From a virus, in IMG/VR virus record IMGVR_UViG_3300033142_000473, positions 1-26,693 of that record: a stretch of DNA of 26,693 bases. The stretch is one strand, 5' to 3'. A program made the translations under genes and the position numbers. The first letter of the stretch is position 1; every line of letters begins with the position of its first letter. The notes below the pieces were generated by a model. The model made no database searches, was not told where the DNA came from, and was given only the letters and a program-made list of their open reading frames with translations. Of the stretch, positions 21,001 through 26,124 are shown in pieces.

Positions 21001-21932
21001 TAAACTACAAGAGAAACATTGCTAATGGGATGACACAAGCCGAGGCTTTGGATGCATTCAATGAGTATGATGCAACGCAACAGCCAAGGAAAACAACCAA
21101 CAGAGCACCTATTCAGTTGAGAACTGACTTCGGTTCTAGAATGGTAACTATGTTTGGTAGTGTCGCATTACTTCAACTAAATAAAGTAATGTCGTCTGCC
21201 ACAAATATTAGGAGGAGCATTTCTCAAGGAAAGATTCCTAGCAAGAAAGATACAAGAGCATTGGCCATCAACCTCGCAATGGCAAACGTACTATTTACAG
21301 CGGCATCCAACATAGCTTTACTTACTAAAGGTGATGACGATGATAAAGCAGCGTTCAGAAGAAAGCTTATAGATGCTGCATTAGGTCTTAATCTTTTATA
21401 TCAAATACCGTTCATAGGTATAGCAGTTGAGGAAGGGGTGGCTTATTACAGAGGAGAAAAGAAATCTGTTGATGTCGGGACCAATCCAATATCACCAATC
21501 TTTCGTAAGATTAAGAAAGGAATCAAGGATAACCCTGACAAATTTTTTCAAAAAGCAATAACTCCAATTATAGAGATTATAGTAGGATTTCAATCTGACC
21601 CTATAATCGGTCTGTACAATGTAGTTCAGGAAGGAATGTTTGGAGATACCACCTCTGAAGAATATTATGAAAATGTATATGATGCGCTTGGAATTTCTCC
21701 ATCATATCGACCGGGATATGGAGATGACAAAGGAGAGCTAGAAGGTGTAATGCCTATAGAAGGAGTAGATTTTTCCAAACCTTCTGAGCTCAAAAGATAC
21801 GACCCTGACCTATATGAAAAAGTCTATGGTAAAAAGGATGAGGTTAAAAAACAAATAAAAGATACGAGAGCTGAAGCCTTGGAGCGAGCAGGATACAAAG
21901 AAGTAGGTGGCAAGTTATATCCAATAGATTAA
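11988..21932 (+). CDS. Giant polyvalent virion protein with HEMGH metallopeptidase domain
   Basis: A 3314-residue open frame from a TTG at 11988; probably part of a ~3408-residue frameshift product. Residues below count from that TTG. Around 325-395 is a DGKNVAFPTLFP...ATFETEEQA-like phage module. Residues ~685-750 are Gly/Ala-rich and could insert in membrane. Acidic Thr/Glu/Pro linkers lie at ~1120-1345, and a coiled coil at ~1360-1465. Residues ~1555-1640 hold GGMGFTGTQG and VKMGEGSILSNEATF, as in large polyvalent proteins. A zinc metallopeptidase has HEMGH (H1986-H1990) with likely third ligand E2036 in RETMAILIGNKG. Around 2725-2745 is GVNLGYIENYFP. The C-terminal 400 residues hold hydrophobic helices (~2914, ~3092, ~3130). 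Such proteins are thought to be ejected with phage DNA, where the peptidase may cleave host or phage proteins. No polymerase motif is visible. Confidence 0.75.
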   Translation: MEEQPSLSELQQTDDLTARREAAQQRDASFQSDMDRAREITMPSATQPIPEDVAQLPTRFVTAPEGVEATVELPDDYVSPRQQEVEDAKQRIQSIYGVVPQDPREAGYVRPKVEFIAQGSAGSPYGSPVGILDKRRKEAYEKHLNQIKADEAYLKLLQEQEAKYLAQQQASDKAEQQEIINAALDGRAEVLESEEFADALSQSNIRSTKMKEAEAADYFNGLYGKYGFTFRPVNLIKNQLEVSILLSDGSVRTERINVNASYDDVAQANADKVKEFVKKYAYKPDEARELMESNSVQSALRVKDIRPVARINEDGTQSTVLMQSATIDGKNVAFPTLFPKTTSRNEMTNNPKDWMELEGMEAYQEALSRGEVFAFETEEQASNFAKGSWKDINTVDAEADRFFDDKGYDYLTVKDQFEEYEDARDRVAFINQVQSKDNKKFRISDFTDEERKLYDDYIDEFYDPRTGQLRNDIDDVEASLQKTVDGLVDTYLDSDIQRVVEDFDAFTQKKIDKVISESVKQNNASLYMAAELNAVSMQELGVPIAEVNNFTPLTPEQKEMKEVLQTAYLGTQDAMTMASNKYEVAKTYLSSKFDEQMGSDLTEGWGSIGVQISEGWNRGQAGDEILKVAMGLSGDSTEEIAQNFVDYMQSTNSGETSREMNRWNRSKTYREMWDAFSDNPMALSVGLAANSISQMLPYGIKIIPTAMATGTATGAAIGSVVPGAGTAAGAASGFGYGTMTGFSATSFALEYTNAVMDAMKEQGYDIMNANDVAKALQDDKVWDIGRERGLKRGIPIAVVDLLSQGLAGRVFSVGKTSARGTRLAVQAGERVVFDPLMEGAGEYLAQVNVGDDVNVKEILAEMMGGFGNNAPAAAINTALDLRSKNNVDIANDLTTIEGLNAEVKGVFSPSPTRVSNWANNMQDLGQISKEQNQRIQENLGVRQDALNLLEVNDSPISNDVLNRTMNLMTARNELESTPERKKVFAGKLKEINEELAELAENKTVRTSNNQTNLQGVGRALSRPTTATDVRRSQQSVYKIDGKKVDRRKFLSRLNDMSVEQLRNTSLEVKNDEQVFDLLTEKIGTDAIQEQEAGTVSDVEQAGDISEVETEVRDSKPKQTEELETEEKAEVVEAPAPIKHTSKDRAAFKNNKLAPERLDGIISFVLDKEANNEVLNDFEQTVLEENKSRVDEIVSLKTLQEEATDLEQALGLEQAPAPKPETTTEEAAPPAVTEIVNIYEGIARDGNKRQVEVTNTEEGVVEARLILEDGQRSQVVASGKGDISEGSVYKGLFDESQPIELIATQEKTEAAPVTEETTVTETTTEVAPVEEAAPAVTEEVAITEEEAPVAEETEDVKQKRLEFQSDIEVAEDRIQEANEEIAAEKSNLKEEIARINDEIKKVRANKKLNREQKADAIEDLKAQKEDAKDDNAGLIENYRAEIKDYKADIRKAKRGLDKLDKKPKVDFKSEEQVVEDVDEVASITTKINELQSGNTETNLDETPSEGTIDVDELNERTDTPLKSIDTLEIINGVPVVFTISDQLRTGVVVNPNTGRSIDNLKGGMGFTGTQGHQGYAWANTSREEAGALYDKAKAVYEANKEALEDFWAKNPEYNNHVPMPVVKMGEGSILSNEATFRVLADNLKAVPEANRKNAVNALKADIRDNIKKLKALSKEKGKKPLTIKNYNKKISNLQSSLKLIEDSNPTLIDDIVSEDFVKSLSLPARRELLERIASGSPNRAGTKVTPGKPTKPTVLALLKGMDLKESAKLFHLGEITDIITEPQLANIPQRNIIALQAVDIGVDREGAILETTHPNYPFGTKGKSIGVLKNPVSVVRAFPVAYQNAIADLVKREGQRKKVTKSLIDRTKKADRAKLGKVGDLAPSSVGTILTQTLGVQNGLPNAEFVGAISEGNVDNVFKLTSFMNIAFPQTNISTSQTTFDTIMQRDDVRQFKKGGQIIYGVTVDGDVYINPQVHNSESSMFNTSIHEMGHVWTDYLMTTKKGREIYNKGVTLVKQTQEYQRQLKKFDGDTEAAARETMAILIGNKGQKIADASLKSKFTEWLLGMWNYIKSQFKQTSKLTAEEIQNLTLDEFLGSALADIFSGKKIKLTDAQMKKMKNPEVAFKADLTMNEIIEQGREMGFSDASIKQVLLGRGFGLSAINEAMIYKVDTNKTMPKAFQRIEGGILEAAKLYNDVNQKLNAFAYDTKGKRIKSYSDIRQKAQELIKAHPVFKKQSEQVQTEVLVAFDRELGYTSNRPLQRQMQEKRMALRQRIVGRQNLKAAQIELKNYIRQNLPRSKNYSQAKINRLIKAVTDIRTIDDYRKQVEKVDSIIETQRAMMKRGAISEIFKIVKDKSRPRIQSGKNRPKGIDAVGQVVFKNIKQVMDAVMLKDADERQAALDDIRLKLDANRNVIDNALSLAQKGENLTLREEELVQLQLAYDTFADLDTMTLEEVQALLEDVKITRKESILRLDARREQRVAEAEAVAEQTNEQIKETNPELYNEDGQPKGQEQLNSEQDIIKQDFSARGILKKVFEKISKDLLGRREGSITNFKNILTHLGTVTNFLDNKPKGLTIFTDKVYKKLNRMGEVFLQNLRTEKRGIDEIAKELGFKKGMQSVEEKLNTLFGLSLTGVPKNITIQVKSTKTGAKFGKPLNANQLLRIYALSKNPVQAAKLEKQGIDADVLADIKTKLGPELTAFADKMVEYLSTDYFNGVNSVYRQANGVNLGYIENYFPTKTIITDNKAFSDMVEAGDFIGVFSAETSPAFKNRVDVTSDVNLSEATFTGTLMNHIEAMERYKAYATGVQKLNAFFRIESVNTLMEQAGVKQLVMQLVNSEINPQSAANALGVNRGGTIAEKFQTKFTSFVLSFKPIQVLKQATSFYNAKEDYNYFSPNSKIPSPIRSAVEHVMFPVDMAGVLLGMVAFDMFGFNGPLSKARELSASLDDRFTKGLEGDVYTIESGSQTLKQVGKKSGLYQRLIRGIKKAGGSFTVLGDVAGVMGYYVNYKRNIANGMTQAEALDAFNEYDATQQPRKTTNRAPIQLRTDFGSRMVTMFGSVALLQLNKVMSSATNIRRSISQGKIPSKKDTRALAINLAMANVLFTAASNIALLTKGDDDDKAAFRRKLIDAALGLNLLYQIPFIGIAVEEGVAYYRGEKKSVDVGTNPISPIFRKIKKGIKDNPDKFFQKAITPIIEIIVGFQSDPIIGLYNVVQEGMFGDTTSEEYYENVYDALGISPSYRPGYGDDKGELEGVMPIEGVDFSKPSELKRYDPDLYEKVYGKKDEVKKQIKDTRAEALERAGYKEVGGKLYPID

Positions 21933-21958
21933 GAGTAGTGTCCTCGAGGACACTACTC
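21933..21958. terminator. Perfect 26-bp palindrome, likely bidirectional terminator
   Basis: GAGTAGTGTCCTC is followed directly by its exact reverse complement, GAGGACACTACTC. The RNA would fold into an 11-bp stem with a TCGA loop on either strand. It begins on the base after the stop codon of the giant gene and contains the stop codon (21953-21955) of the opposing nuclease gene. The position between two converging operons fits a shared terminator. There is no T-run on either side, so it is not a canonical intrinsic terminator. Confidence 0.7.
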
Positions 21959-22372
21959 CTCGTAGTACTTGTAGTATCTGAAGCCCTTCTGCTTGTCGTA
22001 GTATATCATCAGCTCCTCATCGTTGACCGCACCCTCGCGTGGCTTTCTGCCTCCCCATTTGACCGAGCCCTTTATCTCTGTTGGTTTACCGTAGATGATG
22101 CCATCATCGCAAGCCCATATAATAACAGGGTTCAACCTCTTGTCGCACAGCTTGACAACCTTACGTGCAGCGATAGGTAGTGGGTATGCACTTGACATAC
22201 TACGTAGTCTACCCTTGACCTCGGCATAGGCTATAAGGTTTCCCTTGTCGTCGAACACACGGTAGTCAATGTCGTTAGGGTCAAGCTTCTTGTACGTGCC
22301 GTTGAACTTGCTCGTGAACTTCTCTATCGCCTTGCGCTCTCTCTGTAGGTCTGATGCTTTTTCGAATCTCAT
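21953..22372 (-). CDS. PD-(D/E)XK-like nuclease
   Basis: A 139-residue protein. It shows a restriction-endonuclease-fold pattern: helix with E17 (RERKAIEKF), D36 in NDIDYRVFD, then a strand with E51-V-K53 in AYAEVKGR, followed by basic helix residues (AARKVVKL). In this fold the Asp, Glu and Lys bind Mg2+ and cut a phosphodiester bond. A strand reading NPVIIWACDDG and a basic patch (GGRKPREG) follow. The role could be Holliday-junction resolution, recombination or host-DNA degradation. It is the last gene of the leftward operon and overlaps the HNH gene stop in ATGA style. Its stop lies in the terminator palindrome. The fold is read by eye; substrate unknown. Confidence 0.6.
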   Translation of the reverse strand: MRFEKASDLQRERKAIEKFTSKFNGTYKKLDPNDIDYRVFDDKGNLIAYAEVKGRLRSMSSAYPLPIAARKVVKLCDKRLNPVIIWACDDGIIYGKPTEIKGSVKWGGRKPREGAVNDEELMIYYDKQKGFRYYKYYEE

Positions 22373-22740
22373 TTATCGTGTACTTCTACGTGACATCGTG
22401 CGCAAAGCAGTACGCACTTATCAACCTCCTTGCTTAGTTTTTCTATACTGTGTCCTGTTTTTGCTACGTTACCAATCGAGAACTCCTTGTTGCCCTGCGG
22501 GTGGTGGAAGTGTAATGCCCGTGGCGTAAAGGTGTTGTGTGTTTCTTTTGAGTATCCGCACATCTCGCACGCCCTTGACATCTTGTAGTCAGTAATCCAT
22601 TTGCTTGTTTCCTGCCTGCGCTTTTTCTTTCTTTCAGAGCAACACGCAATACAGTCGCCACGTCTTTTACCATTCTTCCTCAGATAGAACTTGTCCTCTG
22701 ACTTGTGTTGACCACATACAGTGCAGACCTTAGAGCTCAT
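22369..22740 (-). CDS. HNH endonuclease with N-terminal zinc finger
   Basis: A 123-residue protein with two metal sites. An N-terminal zinc ribbon is formed by C6xxC9 and C30xxC33. The HNH part has C58-x2-C61, then the beta-turn LHFHHPQGNKEF with H79 and H80, and finally C113-x2-C116-H117 and H121 in LLCARCHVEVH. A basic helix (SERKKKRRQ) between the two should contact DNA. HNH enzymes make nicks or double-strand breaks using one metal ion. It is either a free-standing homing endonuclease or a phage recombination or packaging nuclease. Being within an overlapping operon (11 nt with the gene before it, 4 nt with the next) favours a working phage function over a recent homing insertion. Confidence 0.8.
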   Translation of the reverse strand: MSSKVCTVCGQHKSEDKFYLRKNGKRRGDCIACCSERKKKRRQETSKWITDYKMSRACEMCGYSKETHNTFTPRALHFHHPQGNKEFSIGNVAKTGHSIEKLSKEVDKCVLLCARCHVEVHDK

Positions 22741-22918
22741 CCTTGATTGATTCCTCTAGGTTATCAAGCACCTCCCTCATCCTCCTTATGTTCTTGTGCA
22801 GTTCATCGTACTCCTCGTCCATAAGTGATTCGTATAGTTCAGCACTAGCATCATAGATACTGTCCATGACATTATTGACACGGACAATCCTAAGTGTATC
22901 TAGTGCATCTATCTTCAT
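22730..22918 (-). CDS. Small helical hypothetical protein
   Basis: A 62-residue acidic protein predicted to be mostly helix or coiled coil (IYDASAELYESLMDEEYDEL, then IRRMREVLDNLEESIKDEL). No family recognised. It starts inside the stop of the gene before it (ATGA overlap, 4 nt) and overlaps the HNH gene by 11 nt, so it is almost certainly translated as part of the operon. A dimeric helical accessory role is possible but not shown. Confidence 0.6.
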   Translation of the reverse strand: MKIDALDTLRIVRVNNVMDSIYDASAELYESLMDEEYDELHKNIRRMREVLDNLEESIKDEL

Positions 22919-23154
22919 GACGTGGAGTCCATAGCCAATAGAAAGGTCTGCCCCATCTTTTGGTCTATTGTTTTGATTGCTTTGTAAATGCGCCTTGAGT
23001 TCTTGGTTACCTCAGACTTTTCTTTCTTGGTTGAGTCGATGCCTAGATTAGTGTACATATCACAGTCCATTCTTAATAACTCATCAATCTTCCTGCGGTC
23101 AGACCACGTCTTGAACTCTAGTATTTTCTCAATGTCTTTTATTGTATAGTCCAT
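22915..23154 (-). CDS. Small hypothetical protein
   Basis: A 79-residue charged protein, helical by composition. The segment RRIYKAIKTIDQKMGQTFLL near the C-terminus is the most family-like part, but I cannot name the family. It overlaps the DnaA-like gene before it by 26 nt and the next gene by ATGA, consistent with coupled translation. Confidence 0.6.
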   Translation of the reverse strand: MDYTIKDIEKILEFKTWSDRRKIDELLRMDCDMYTNLGIDSTKKEKSEVTKNSRRIYKAIKTIDQKMGQTFLLAMDSTS

Positions 23155-23674
23155 TTAATGTGTGATTTAATTTCTTGCCAACTTCATCTAGTGTTTGTTT
23201 ATCCAATATGTTGTCGTGTACACGCAGTACATCTAGTATCGGAAAGTATTTTTCATATCGACTTCTCTCAAGCATCAACTCGTTAATGTCTAATGTAAGT
23301 TTTTTATTCTGCTTCTCCAAATCTATGGCATCACCAACCAATCTCATCCGTGATACAAACTGAAACGGATGCTCGTTGTTTCTGTCGTAGTAATCAGACT
23401 TAACCATCTCAAAACTTTCTTGTAGGTCTTGGTCGTATGACACCAAGTCCTCGAACTGTCTATACCCATTGATGACTGTGGCATGGTTCTTATCTACGCT
23501 TCGCGCGATTGATGTCCACGAGTAATTCATATCCCTGAGTAGGGCATAGTAAATCATTCGTCCCGTTATGACCTCCGCCTTCCTGCTCTTGTCTGCTATG
23601 TCAACATCTAATATCTTCTCTATTGATTCAATCAGTGCTTCCTTCGTCTTCTTGTTTACTTCTCTCAATTTCAT
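23129..23674 (-). CDS. DnaA domain IV-like DNA-binding protein
   Basis: A 181-residue protein. Residues ~29-75 read KSRKAEVITGRMIYYALLRD, followed by SWTSIARSVDKNHATVINGY. This matches the helix-turn-helix of DnaA domain IV, where K/R-x-x-E-I, ARQIAMYL and GRDHTTVLHA are the conserved points. The AAA+ ATPase part of DnaA is absent. A helical tail with a likely coiled coil follows (~115-150). In DnaA this domain recognises DnaA boxes. Here it could recruit the phage primase-helicase to an origin, act as a decoy for host DnaA, or regulate transcription. The start at 23674 overlaps the previous gene by 47 nt; a later ATG at residue 40 would cut the domain, so the long form is preferred. Confidence 0.7.
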   Translation of the reverse strand: MKLREVNKKTKEALIESIEKILDVDIADKSRKAEVITGRMIYYALLRDMNYSWTSIARSVDKNHATVINGYRQFEDLVSYDQDLQESFEMVKSDYYDRNNEHPFQFVSRMRLVGDAIDLEKQNKKLTLDINELMLERSRYEKYFPILDVLRVHDNILDKQTLDEVGKKLNHTLNGLYNKRH

Positions 23675-24002
23675 TTAATTTAAGTGTTTTGTTTTCTAAA
23701 ATATAATCTAAGTATTCGTCAACATCAATCTCTTTGATGTCTAAAAATATTGGTGCCTCATCGGGTTGCTTCAGATATTCCAACTCAAAGTAGTACGGCT
23801 CGTCTGTCGTGATGCATACACCCCCAACGTTCTGTGTCCACCCTACTGCTGATGGGAGAGATGCAAAGTTTTTGTCAATGAGATTGGCGATGTGAATACC
23901 TATCTGCCTCGGAGCTTTCCTTAGCTTCTGAATAAACCAATCATCTACCTCATAAAAACTTTCCTCACGCATCTCCTCTGTATACTTCTGTTTTGAATCC
24001 AT
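23628..24002 (-). CDS. Hypothetical operon protein
   Basis: A 124-residue acidic protein. The N-terminal half contains FIQKLRKAPRQIGIHIANLI and the C-terminal half is Asp/Glu-rich (IKEIDVDEYLDYI). No catalytic motif or membrane segment. The start is uncertain: ATG 24002 overlaps the VRR-NUC gene by 38 nt, while ATG 23972 (MREESFYE) overlaps it by only 8 nt and follows AGAGGAG directly. The function is unknown; its place between the VRR-NUC and DnaA-like genes suggests a DNA-metabolism accessory role. Confidence 0.6.
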   Translation of the reverse strand: MDSKQKYTEEMREESFYEVDDWFIQKLRKAPRQIGIHIANLIDKNFASLPSAVGWTQNVGGVCITTDEPYYFELEYLKQPDEAPIFLDIKEIDVDEYLDYILENKTLKLNEIERSKQEDEGSTD

Positions 24003-24222
24003 ATTGTTTAAGTTCTTTTAGTCTGTACTCCTGCAACTTTGATACCTTTCCATTTGGTTTCTTAACCTCGCTAAACAAAACGTCAGCTCCTCTTGGTATA
24101 GCTATCAAGTCAGGTATGCCGTTCTTGTTTGTCTTGATTAGCTTAACAACGTAGTACCCATCTTCCTCAAGTTGCTTTATCCTTTTGCTCTGTATCTGTT
24201 GCTCGGTCATTGTTGTAATCAA
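23965..24222 (-). CDS. VRR-NUC domain nuclease
   Basis: An 85-residue protein that is a single VRR-NUC domain. It begins with the helix QQIQSKRIKQLEEDGYYVVK, has D38 in GIPDLI, then E52-V-K54 in FSEVKKPNGK, and a helix with Q64 (SKLQEYRLKEL). These are the Mg2+-binding points of the PD-(D/E)XK superfamily branch found in phages and in FAN1. Stand-alone phage forms of this size probably act as structure-specific DNA nucleases, for example on branched intermediates. The start at 24222 is chosen; ATG 24210 (MTEQQIQ) is equally possible and would reduce the overlap with the membrane-protein gene from 56 to 44 nt. Confidence 0.85.
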   Translation of the reverse strand: MITTMTEQQIQSKRIKQLEEDGYYVVKLIKTNKNGIPDLIAIPRGADVLFSEVKKPNGKVSKLQEYRLKELKQYGFKTEVYRGDA

Positions 24223-24382
24223 TTAAGAATCCAATGGCTACGATAACATTCATTCCAACAGATGAAATCAATTCTATCGCATCGTGAAAGTTATGGATTG
24301 ATAAGTGTACGTGACCCACAATCCAAAACGGAATCGCTAAGTTTTGACTAATCCAAACAACCAAGAACTTAATGAACCTCAC
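24167..24382 (-). CDS. Small two-helix membrane protein, GTG start
   Basis: A 71-residue protein if translation begins at GTG 24382. It has two hydrophobic segments: ~3-24 (FLVVWISQNLAIPFW...) and ~35-55 (IELISSVGMNVIVAIGFLI). A charged polar tail follows (DYNNDRATDTEQKDKAT). The frame is open up to an ATG at 24496, but that longer form would be read antisense-free yet entirely over the 90-residue gene in another frame, and its extra residues look unnatural. The GTG lies 16 nt after the previous stop, behind an AT-rich leader. Two-helix proteins with a charged tail are compatible with a holin or other membrane effector, but no lysis gene is nearby in the operon, so the role is open. Confidence 0.5.
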   Translation of the reverse strand: MRFIKFLVVWISQNLAIPFWIVGHVHLSIHNFHDAIELISSVGMNVIVAIGFLIDYNNDRATDTEQKDKAT

Positions 24383-24398
24383 TGTATAAATATAAAGA

Positions 24399-24671
24399 TT
24401 ACTTTTCGTAATCCTCCAACAATTCTTCAATGGCATCCCGCGTTTCTCCGAACCTATCCTCAGAGTAGATTGGTGTACCCTCTCCAACGTATGCACCCCA
24501 CACGTTGTACTCTAGATGCTCAACCGCCTCCTCGTAGCTAAGACCCTCCTTCATTATAATAAGAACCATCTTGTGCTTTGAGTATACAACCCGTGGCACA
24601 TTCTCCCACTCTCTTGACAGCCCTACTATGGCATCGTTAAATCCGTCTGCAAATAATGTATAATCCTTCAT
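24399..24671 (-). CDS. Conserved small phage protein, unknown function
   Basis: A 90-residue acidic protein. The pattern FNDAIVGL...VVYSKHKMVLIIMKEGLS followed by YEEAVEHLEYNVWGAYVGEG and TPIY matches a small family I have seen often in phage replication regions, without known function. It is soluble and mixed alpha/beta. Its ATG overlaps the helicase stop in ATGA style (4 nt), so it is translationally coupled to the helicase and may work with it. Confidence 0.65.
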   Translation of the reverse strand: MKDYTLFADGFNDAIVGLSREWENVPRVVYSKHKMVLIIMKEGLSYEEAVEHLEYNVWGAYVGEGTPIYSEDRFGETRDAIEELLEDYEK

Positions 24672-25894
24672 AAGAAATCCTTTTTAAAATGTTTAAGTGT
24701 ATAATCCTTTTTATTGGACACCGACTTGTAGATGTCCTTCTCTATCCCCCTCTCTGAAAATAACCAATAGACTTTACTTGTTCGTCTGTCCTTGGTTGTC
24801 ATCCTATCCCTCGACTGCCAATAAGATGTGGCACTGAAGTCAATGTTGTAGTACACCAACGCATCAGCCTCACGCAGACTGATGCCCTCTCTGCCACTCA
24901 CAATCTGCAACGCTATGTTCTTATTTGTTCCATTGAACTCTTCAAGGGTATTGCATAGTGTGTCCTTGAAGACACCCTTCAATGCGTTGTACTCCTCCCT
25001 GAACTTGTAGAAGATTCCAATCTTCTGACCCCTGAACTTATCCTTGATGAACTCAGCCTTGGTGCTGTCAAGAATCATCGACTCCCCACTCTCGAACTTA
25101 ACCGTACCCGAATAAATCTGATGTAGCTTTTGCATTAGCTTGGCAGGTGTATCGCCAAGGATAACCTCGCCCTCACCCTCTACCACTCGATGCTTCTTCA
25201 GTGCACTCGCAATCTTGTACGTCGTTGGATTCATCTTCACGTTCAGCACCACCTCTTCGATGTGGTTAACGAACCCCGCTGCACCCTGCGTAAATGATAT
25301 GGTCATAGGCTTCATCCTATCAATGATAACGCTACGTCCATTGGAGTAATCGTTCATGATAAGAGAGTTAATCTTTCTCTGCTTCACATCCACATACTCA
25401 CCTGCGAACTTGTAGAACGAACGATACTCCTTGAACGGATTAGTTGGTATGCCATACACCTGATGGTACATCTGTGAGTACGACTCGGGAGTTGGCGTAC
25501 CCGACAGTAAGCAAACGATTGGTTTGTACTTTGCCACCATCTCCCTCACTTGCTTCGCCCTCTTGCTTGGCTTTGGAAACGCACCCAACGTGTGCGCCTC
25601 ATCAAGTATCATCATGTCGTATGGTAGGTCATCTATCTTATGCAATGACTCGTAGTTAATAACCACGATGTTGTAGTTAGGATTGAGCGTAGCGTAGTCA
25701 CTTTCGATACTGCTGATAGCTTTCTTCTTGGTCACGAACAGCACGTTCTTTCGACCAAGTTTTTCTGCCAACCCAAGACTCGTTAGTGTCTTACCCGTTC
25801 GCACCTCCATTGCAAGATAGACAAACCCATATCGCTGACAAATAGCTGTTCCTCTGTCAATTATGTCTGATTGGTATTGTCTGAACTTGAACAT
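24668..25894 (-). CDS. SNF2-like superfamily 2 DNA helicase/translocase
   Basis: A 408-residue two-lobe SF2 ATPase. It shows RQYQ (5-8) as a Q-motif-like start, Walker A MEVRTGKT (29-36), DEAH (98-101), motif III SGTPT (131-135), motif V GREGISL (334-340) and a motif VI region YWQSRDRM (359-365). These place it with the SNF2-like helicases common in crAss-like and other phage replication operons, which use ATP to move on double-stranded DNA. Motif VI keeps Q360 and R364, but the second Arg expected at 367 is Thr, followed by Lys. It probably remodels replication or recombination intermediates. It overlaps the 87-residue gene by 34 nt at its start. Confidence 0.85.
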   Translation of the reverse strand: MFKFRQYQSDIIDRGTAICQRYGFVYLAMEVRTGKTLTSLGLAEKLGRKNVLFVTKKKAISSIESDYATLNPNYNIVVINYESLHKIDDLPYDMMILDEAHTLGAFPKPSKRAKQVREMVAKYKPIVCLLSGTPTPESYSQMYHQVYGIPTNPFKEYRSFYKFAGEYVDVKQRKINSLIMNDYSNGRSVIIDRMKPMTISFTQGAAGFVNHIEEVVLNVKMNPTTYKIASALKKHRVVEGEGEVILGDTPAKLMQKLHQIYSGTVKFESGESMILDSTKAEFIKDKFRGQKIGIFYKFREEYNALKGVFKDTLCNTLEEFNGTNKNIALQIVSGREGISLREADALVYYNIDFSATSYWQSRDRMTTKDRRTSKVYWLFSERGIEKDIYKSVSNKKDYTLKHFKKDFL

Positions 25895-26124
25895 TTCTCT
25901 TCGTAAATTTTAATTGAATACATTATATTTTCTCTTACTATATCGTGGCTTGGGTCATTCCATTTGAATACCTCAATGAACTCTGCCTTTCGTCCTCTAC
26001 CAATCTTCTTTTGAAGCTTAGTAAACATAACATTGCGTAATTCATACAGATGAATGAGATATTCGCAGTCATCATACCCCAAGTCGTTAGACAGTAAGTT
26101 TTGTTTGTGTGTTGACTTCATCAT
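25861..26124 (-). CDS. Hypothetical operon protein
   Basis: An 87-residue protein, helical and charged, with KLQKKIGRGRKAEFIEVFKW as a basic stretch that could touch nucleic acid. A C-terminal polar tail (CSSSDNTNQT) lies in the overlap with the helicase gene. No family recognised. It overlaps the primase-helicase gene by 38 nt; a second ATG at 26121 is also possible. Context suggests a replication accessory. Confidence 0.5.
   Translation of the reverse strand: MMKSTHKQNLLSNDLGYDDCEYLIHLYELRNVMFTKLQKKIGRGRKAEFIEVFKWNDPSHDIVRENIMYSIKIYEEKCSSSDNTNQT

Noticed and set aside
21938-22529. + strand ORFs of 80 and 86 residues after the giant gene
   Set aside because: They run antisense to the PD-(D/E)XK-like and HNH genes, which have clear motifs, and lie beyond the terminator.
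24167-24496. 109-residue version of the membrane protein from ATG 24496
   Set aside because: The extra 38 residues overlap the 90-residue gene in another frame and look like out-of-frame sequence. GTG 24382 gives a clean two-helix protein.
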